Shown here in pieces: positions 56,481 to 64,000 of a DNA stretch of 64,000 nucleotides (the first letter of the stretch is position 1; each line of letters begins with the position of its first letter). The notes under the pieces were generated by a model that was not told the origin of the DNA, searched no databases, and was given only the letters and a program-made list of their open reading frames with translations. The DNA lies in the NCBI GenBank assembly GCA_947179155.2, contig OX359264.1:4088001-4152000 (forward strand). Reading direction: 5' to 3'. Origin of the DNA: Hedera helix. Its lineage: Eukaryota > Streptophyta > Magnoliopsida > Apiales > Araliaceae. A program made the translations under genes and the position numbers.

Positions 56481-59400
56481 TGTAAGACCCCGAATTTTAT
56501 GAAATATAAAATTTAATTTTTCTTCATATATATTTTTCATGAAACAGTAAGTGGTTAAATTGACGAAATTGAAAGTTAAGGATGTTATGTGCAAATTTTA
56601 TTTTGACGGACAATATTCGTTTTGTCGGGGAATATTCGTTTTGTCGGGGAATATTCGTTTTGTCGGGGAATATTCGGGCCGTACGATGGCGCCGAAATAA
56701 CAAATTATTTGTGGACCCCACAACGGAATATTTGTCGGATATAGAAAACGACAGAAGTAACCTTTTAAAATAAAAATAGTCAACGGTGTTAACTGTTAAA
56801 ATACTGGTGATAAAAGAATAGTAGCATACGGTAATTTATGGTATTTTACTGTAGCATGCGGTACTCTACAGTAGCACACGGTATTGCACAGTGTCTCATA
56901 TTATTGACACCGTAACTGTTACGCATCATTTCTGTAAGACCCCGAATTTTATGAAATATAAAATTTAATTTTTCTTCATATATATTTTTTCATGAAACAG
57001 TAAGTGGTTAAATTGATAAAATTGAAAGTTAAGGATGTTATGTGCAAATTTTATTTTGTCGGACAATATTCGTTTTGTCGGGGAATATTCGGGCCGTACG
57101 ACGGCGCCGAAATAACTAATTATTGGTGGACCCCACAACGGAATATTTGTCGGATATAGAAAACGACAGAAGTAACCTTTTTAAATAAAAATAGTCAACA
57201 GTGTTAACTGTTAAAATACTGGTGATAAAAGAATAGTAGCATACGGTAATTTATGGTATTTTATTGTAGCACGCGGTACTCTACAGTAGCACACGGTATT
57301 GCACAGTGTCTCATATTATTGGTCTGATAATTGACACCGTAACTGTTACGCATCATTTCATCAATAATTGTCACTGCATAATATTTTATGTTATAAATTC
57401 AATTATTATTGTTACACAGTATTTTGCATTATTGATTTAATAATTGTCATTACACTGTATTTTATATCATTGAGTCAATAATTGTTGCTGCACTGTTTTT
57501 AAAATTATTGAACCTAATAATTGTCACAGTTGCAAATATACTGTAATTTATGTTATTAAATTAATAATAATCTGTAACGTGTTTATTACATTATTGTTGA
57601 ATTATTGTTGTAGCATTATTTTATTTTATATGTTGGACCGACAGGAAAAATAAAAATTTTTATTTTTCAAAAGTTACTATTCACTCCCGGAATTTACTAT
57701 TCATTCCCGAAAAAGTTACTATTCACTGACGGAAGCTACTGTTCATCTCGGAGAAGTTACTGTTCATTACTGTTCACTTTTTGAAAATTTTTAAAGTTAC
57801 TGTGCAAAGTTACTGTGCAAGTATTGAAAAAATTTTAAAAACGTTTGCGCAGCCGGGGGGGAGGCGCAGCCCCCAATTTTTTCTTCCCCGGCGTGCTACG
57901 CATAGTAACTTCATTTGCTATAAATAGGCCCTTCGCTGAATAAGAAAATCATATCTAAAATACATAAATTTTTCTATAAGTTTATTGTGAGAGAATTTTG
58001 AGCATAGTAAGGTTATTTCGAGAGTTTGAAAGCTAAAAGGAGTGCAGGAATTTTTCAAGTAAGTCTTTTATTAAAGAGTAGTAATTTCATAAATTCCTAT
58101 ATTTCACGGTATTCACAAATCTTCCTTTAGAAGACTCTTCTATTAGAAGATTCATTTTTAAAAGCTTTCTTTGGAAGATTTATTTTGAAATATTATTTTA
58201 AAAACTATTCTAAAGTTATTATATTATACTACAAAAATTATGTTAAATATATATAATTTTGATAGTTCATAATATACGAGTTATCATACATTTTGAAATT
58301 TATATGTGGTAATTACTAATTTATATTATAAATATATAGGTTGATCAACCTCATTTAAATCAATATCCAGTCACGTGTTAAGGTAAGGAATTTCATTTTC
58401 TTTCATACTCTTAAACTTACTACGGTAAGGAATATTATTTTTTTCACACTCTTAAATTTACTGTGGTAAGGAATATTATCTTATTTCATATTCTAACTTA
58501 CTACGGTAAGGGGTATCACTCTTTTCATCATCATAAATGGATATTATTTTCTTTCTTACTTGAAGGGATTATCATTCTTTGATTCTCGAAAATAATATCG
58601 TTTCTTTCTTGTGCCATTTACTTCCATGTATTAAATTGTGGGAATAACCTTACGGCGCGGTTTACCGCCTGTTGGTGAATAAACTTTTGTATTCATTCCT
58701 TATTAATCTTTGAGAATAACCTTACGGTGCGGATTATCGCCTGTTTGGTGAATAACTCTTCGTATTCAAATTGATGGGAATAACCTTACGGCGCGGATTA
58801 TCGCCTGTTTGGTGAATAACTCTTCGTATTCAAATTGATGGGAATAACCTTACGGCGCGGATTACCGCATGTTGGTGAATAACCCTTTTTATTTGTCTCG
58901 TGTGGAAATAATTTGTCTACACGAATTATCACATGACACTTTTATTCCATATTCGTAAGTGATATCATTTTCCTTTATACTCATAAGGGATACCATCTTT
59001 TTCATCTTCCATTATTCAAACTTACTATGATAAGGGATATTAATTCCCTTCACCTTTTGTTAATCAAACCTGCTACGGTAAGGGATATTATTTTCTTTCA
59101 TACACCTAAATCGAAACTTATTATGGAACTATTGCTTCTATAATTCCTGAAAATATTATATGTTCCATAATAGTTGAATTTCATTATTTCAACTGAACCT
59201 TCCTATTTTCTAAACATTTCTATTGAACTGTAATCGTTATTCTGAACTGTGGATCTTGAATATCATTTTTAAATTTCACTCCACATCATGTTGGCAATTT
59301 GGACATTATTTGAATCTGCACAAAGTAAACTTCCGATACTTATTATTTATCCTGTTCTTCTGTTCATCATTTGTATCACTGTTATTTGTATTAATCATCA

Positions 59401-60228
59401 AGAATCAAGCTGTTGTGAATATCTGTGGCCGGGGGCACAGATGTGATTTAATTGTTGAACAGATGATAGGTTAAAGGCGATATACTAGGTTAAAGGCGAT
59501 ACATCTGTTCGGTGTCTTTTATGGCACGTGGTGAATGTTCTCTTTGGCCCGTAGTGCAAAGATGAACTGTTGGTTTGCATGATTATGACCAAAGGCTGAA
59601 TCTGGTATAATCATGACCGTTGGTGCTATATTGAATATCTTTGGCCCGTAGTGCAAAGATGAACTGTTGATTTGCATGATTATGACCAGGAACTGTGAAT
59701 TTTATTATCATGACTAATGGTATTTCAGATGATAAAAGTTGATGATATTTTTACTAAAAAGAGAAGCGAGTGGACATTATAGTCTGCATTATTCTTCTAA
59801 TAGATTGCTCATTCCGCTGCTATTATTGATCTGAACGTTGTTTAAGAATTTAACTACAGTTTTTGATATAAACCTTGTAGTCTATTGTATTCTATCAAGA
59901 ACTCAACTGTTGAAGGCTAATGATAATTTATTCGTCATTATCTTAGTCATGATATTTCTTACTGGGCTATTTGAACTCACCCTTTCTTTTGTTCCATTAC
60001 AGGAGATGAAAACGTAACAGGGTCTAGCCAGGGAATGGAGTGAGAGTCTGAGGAATAGCTGTCGTAGTCTTCACATGTTGTAAAATAGTGTGACAATAAT
60101 AGTGAAGACTTAGTTGTGTATTATTATACACTGTATTGTTGTACGTTGTGCTTTGTTGTAATAATTTTGTTGTAGTCTTTTGACGACTCAAGTTTGGGCT
60201 GTGTGGGCTCAGATTTGGGGGCGTCACA
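56481..60228 (+). mobile_element. Younger LTR of the same family nested in the older one, TSD CGTAA
   Basis: It starts TGTAAGACCCCGAATTTT (56481) and ends GGGGGCGTCACA (60228), with perfect CGTAA duplications at 56476-56480 and 60229-60233. The first 454 bp are present twice in tandem (56481-56934, then again from 56935), which explains why it is longer than the copy at 26218. A CTATAAATAGG box lies near 57918. Four GGAATAACCTTACGG...GCCTGTTGGTGAATAA-type units lie at 58640-58885. No coding region or second LTR is present. Confidence 0.87.
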
Positions 60229-61107
60229 CGTAAACCTTACCGTTGAAATTCTTCCTAGTGGATCTTGGACATTACTCTTGGACTCGAACACTTTTTTATA
60301 TACATCATGTTGATAATTTAGACATTATTTGAATCTGGACAAAGTCAAAATTGTTAACTCATCATGTTATTGTTTATCTTGTTTCTTCTATTCATTATTT
60401 ATATCTTTGTTATTATTTCAATCATCAAATATTAGGTTGTTCTGAATATCTGTGGCATGGGGCATAGATGATATGCTAAAGGTGATATAGGTTAAAGGCG
60501 ATATAGGATAAAGTTGATATAATTGTTGGGTGTCTTTGATCGGATAATAAGGATATGTGATGAATGTTCTCTTTTGACAGGGGCCAAAGAAGAACTGTTG
60601 TTTAACATGATCATGGCCAGTGGTGTTTCAGATGATAAAAATTTGTGATGATTTTCTTAAAAAGAGAGGCTAGTAGACATCATGATCTACTTCATTCTCT
60701 TAGTGGTGGTTATTTCGCTGTAATGGAACTTTTTTTAAGAACTTAACTGCTATTGATTTAAAACTTGTTGTCTATTATATTCAATTAAAAACTCAACTGT
60801 TGAAGGCTAAGAATAATTTATTTTTCATTATTTTAGTCATGATATTCTTTACTGAGCTATTTGAGCTCACCCTTTCCTTTTTGTTAAATTGTTCAGGAAA
60901 TGAGAGCGTAACCAGGACTAGCGGAGAGGAAACGTGAATGGAGTAGCAGTCTGAGATAGTTGCTATAGTAGTATTCACTGTATTGTAGAATAGTAATAAT
61001 TGTGAAGACTTAGTTGTGTATTATTGAACAGTGTATTGTAATAATTTTGTTGTAGTCTTTTGACGACTCAAATTGGGTGGTGTGGGCTCGATTTTGGGGG
61101 CGTCACA

Positions 61108-63057
61108 CGTATACTCCAATTTTATGTTACTTTTAGTCCAATCGAATAATAAGAAGATATATGATTTAGTTTTGTGGTTACCTTACATTTATTATAAGGT
61201 GAAATGATATATTTTGAGTATTGTATAGTTACAATTCTTTGTTTTTAATTCACATTAGCATAAATAATATTCAAATTTGTATTAATTAAATTATGTCCAA
61301 AGTTAAAAATATATATTCATATCTCTAATATGAATAAGAAATAGGAATTTTTTTTATTTCCTACTCAAATTAGTATAAGTGTTATACAAATTTTTATCAA
61401 TTAAATTTTAGAACATTCTTTTTTTTATTTTATTTTTGCTATATATTTTAGAACATTCCTACATCTAATAAGAATAGAAAAAAGGAATATCGTTTTTCTT
61501 TTTTATTCCTATCACTTATAAATTCACTCACAATCATTCAATTTTATTAAATCTTGATGGATTCCACAAAAGAAGAACAAAGAAATTTCTTACAACGGAA
61601 ACATTATTGAAATATAGTTGAGAAAGAAACATTTAAAGAACGTGAGGGTCAAAAATGCTCAAAAATGAGAACAATATTGTTTGAAAAAATAACAAACACA
61701 TACAAACACCGATCATTCAGTAGAAGTTGAAGTTGGCGACTTAAAAGATATATACTTAAAACTTACAAGGTCTAATATTTATAATGTATCTGTCAAATTG
61801 TCTTGGGTTTAGTACACTATTTTTCTTAATTAAACTATTTAAAAAATGTTTTATTATCATAAGTGTATAATTTGATTTTATATATAATTAATATTGCATT
61901 TACTTTGTTCTCTTACTTTTCATTAAGGCTGCATTAATAATATAAATATAAATCAAAGAAAATTCACTAATCAAAAATGTTATCAAGCAGTGGTTTAGAA
62001 AGAAACATTCAATGAATGTGAAACCAAGAATATTCAAAGACAAGAAGAATATTGCCAAAAACGAAAAATAACTGAGTTTGCAACAAAATCAAAGAGCTAC
62101 ATATGTTATTCGTCAATAATTATTACATATGTTCTTTTTTATAGTTTTATTATATATCTTAACAAATTTATATAGAATAATTTTATTGCTACAATTTTAT
62201 TAAAATGTTAATATATCAAAAAAACCTCTTAACATATCTTATGCGATTTAATTTTATTAATATTAGTCGTGGGCTTCATTATTAAATTGATATCCTAACT
62301 AATTTAATTAATTAAAACTTAAAATTTTATCAAATCACATGATAACTGTAATATTAATTGAAAAGTTGTAGTGGATTCATTCCTAACGAATTGTCATAAT
62401 TAAATTAAAACTTGAATTTCATAGTTTTATTTGAATTAGAATTTCAAGTAAATTTTGTCAAATAAACACTAATATAGAATTCTATTTTACAAACTCAAAT
62501 AAAATTAAAATAATTATTTTTCATAATCATAACAAATAAATATACAATAATCTATTCAAATATTTAACTTAATAATTTATCGGAAGAACCTGCAATATAT
62601 AATTCAATCCCTACTTTGAAGCAATTCCAACACAAAGCAAAAAACAACAAAAATAATTCCTATAATTTCTCCTCTATAATTTCTAAGTTTCAGGTATATA
62701 ATATTTGTTATTGATATTGCCAGAGAAACTATACCTTTAACTGTACTTTTGAAATTATTCTAACAATATTTAACATTGCACTTATTATTTTGACAATATT
62801 ATTATTATTTTGTCAATATCAATCGCCTTATTTGTTATTGATATTGCCAGAGAAATTATACCTTTAACTACACTTTTGAAATTATTCTAACAATATTTAA
62901 CATTATAAGTTACAATTATTATTTTAACAATATTATTATTATTTTGTCAATATCAATCTCCTTAACATTAATTTATCAATAAACATAAGTACACAACATT
63001 CAAACACTACATTCATCTTAATCATTAAAAAGTAAGACATGATATTAAAATTTGTGT
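61108..63057. other. AT-rich intergenic region
   Basis: No supported gene. AAAGAAACATT-containing segments near 61612 and 61998 look related. A two-copy tandem repeat lies at 62703-62955. Confidence 0.6.
62703..62955. repeat. Two-copy tandem repeat of ~128 bp
   Basis: The unit starts TTGTTATTGATATTGCCAGAG, includes CTTTTGAAATTATTCTAACA and ends TTTTGTCAATATCAATC. The second copy begins near 62831 with a small insertion. Confidence 0.85.
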
Positions 63058-64000
63058 TGTAAGACCCCGAATTTTATGAAATATAAAATTTAATTTTTCT
63101 TCATATATATTTTTCATGAAACAGTAAGTGGTTAAATTGACGAAATTGAAAGTTAAGGATGTTATGTGCAAATTTTATTTTGACGGACAATATTCGTTTT
63201 GTCGGGGAATATTCGTTTTGTCGGGGAATATTTGGGCCGTACGACGGCGCCGAAATAACAAATTATTTGTGGACCCCACAACGGAATATTTGTCGGATAT
63301 AGAAAACGACAGAAGTAACATTTTTAAATAAAAATAGTCAACGGTGTTAACTGTTAAAATACCGGTGATAAAAGAATAGTAGCATACGGTAATTTATGAT
63401 ATTTTACTGTAGCATGCGGTACTCTACAGTAGCACACGGTATTGCACAGTGTCTCATATTATTGACACCGTAACTGTTACGCATCATTTCATCGATAATT
63501 GTCACTGGATAATATTTTATATTATCAATTCAATTATTGTTGCTACACAGTATTTTGCATTATTGATTCAATAATTGTCATTACACTGTATTTCATATCA
63601 TCGAGTCAATAATTGTTGGTGCACTGTAGTTTAAAATTATTAAACCTGATAATTGTCACTGTAGCAAATACACTATAATTTATATTATTAAATTAATAAA
63701 AATATGTAACGTGTTTCTTATATTATTGTTGAATTATTGTTGTAACATTATTTTATTTTATATGTTAGACTCACAGGAAGAATAATTAAATTTAAAAAAA
63801 AAAAAAAAAAATTAATAAATTTTACTATTTGGAATAGTAACGTGAATAGTAACATGTGGGACCCATGTGGGGCCCACATGAAAATTAAAATGTGAGAATT
63901 GAGCTGGAAGGTTGGCAGCCGACTGCTGCCAATTTAGAAAGAATGAGGCAGGCGTGTATCACGCCTGCTGCCACCTACCACGCATAGTGAAAATTTTCTC
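63058..64000 (+). mobile_element. Fourth LTR of the TGTAAGACCCCG family (runs off the window)
   Basis: It begins TGTAAGACCCCGAATTTT and follows the copy at 56481 closely for about 700 bp, including the 63480-63660 modules. It then diverges, with a poly(A) run and a GTGGGACCCATGTGGGGCCC palindromic stretch near 63857. The element continues past 64000. Confidence 0.8.

Larger units (their letters stand above)
54642..61107 (+). mobile_element. Older solo LTR of the TGTAAGACCCCG family, TSD CGTAT, split
   Basis: It starts TGTAAAATCCTGAATTTT (54642) and ends GGGGGCGTCACA (61107), with perfect CGTAT duplications at 54637-54641 and 61108-61112. It is interrupted by the younger LTR at 56481-60228; without it the length is about 2.7 kb. 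U3 contains GTGTAAC(A)CGTGTAAAT repeats (55403-55512), and a TATAAATA box lies near 55632. It is more diverged than the nested copy, consistent with greater age. Confidence 0.85.

Overview
This window reads as nuclear DNA of a flowering plant, most likely a eudicot. It is AT-rich, has spliced genes with GT..AG introns, and carries plant-specific families: a VAMP72-type longin R-SNARE, a TAF8-like histone-fold protein and a BOI-type RING ligase. Plant transposons dominate, and a decayed chloroplast insert (ndhD-psaC-ndhE) is present. I cannot name the species.

Only three host genes can be supported. (1) The 3' four exons of a VAMP721/722-like gene lie on + at 5685-6598; its first exon must be upstream of the window. 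(2) An intronless TAF8/bromodomain-associated histone-fold gene lies on - at 7867-8649. (3) A three-exon BOI-type RING E3 ligase gene lies on + at 41891-43304. Nothing suggests these genes work together; they are ordinary housekeeping or stress genes in a repeat-rich region.

Layout. 1-5684 is an apparent long first intron holding an inverted-repeat element, a three-copy tandem duplication, a hAT element with 8-bp target duplication (TSD) and a Stowaway-like MITE. 9849-14276 is a non-autonomous LTR retrotransposon with TSD GATGT. 14716-16773 is a Pack-MULE-like element with long terminal inverted repeats, 9-bp TSDs and captured gene pieces. 18.9-20 kb and 36.5-38.3 kb are collinear paralogous noncoding blocks. 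Three Helitron-type elements (20.2, 22.9 and 46.9 kb) carry large ATT-type microsatellites. 24.0-25.3 kb is a LINE RNase H relic split by a hAT element that itself holds a MITE. 25360-35716 is a composite of two inverted CACTA 3' halves around a plastid insert, with a 3.2-kb solo LTR nested inside. 48456-51149 is a gag-only Ty3/gypsy element on -. 54642-61107 is a solo LTR with a second LTR of the same family nested in it; another copy starts at 63058 and runs off the window.

The most notable structures are the CACTA/plastid composite, the Pack-MULE, three palindromes just upstream of an LTR TATA box, and the solo-LTR family with clean nested TSDs. All calls come from reading the sequence; no alignment or database search was run.
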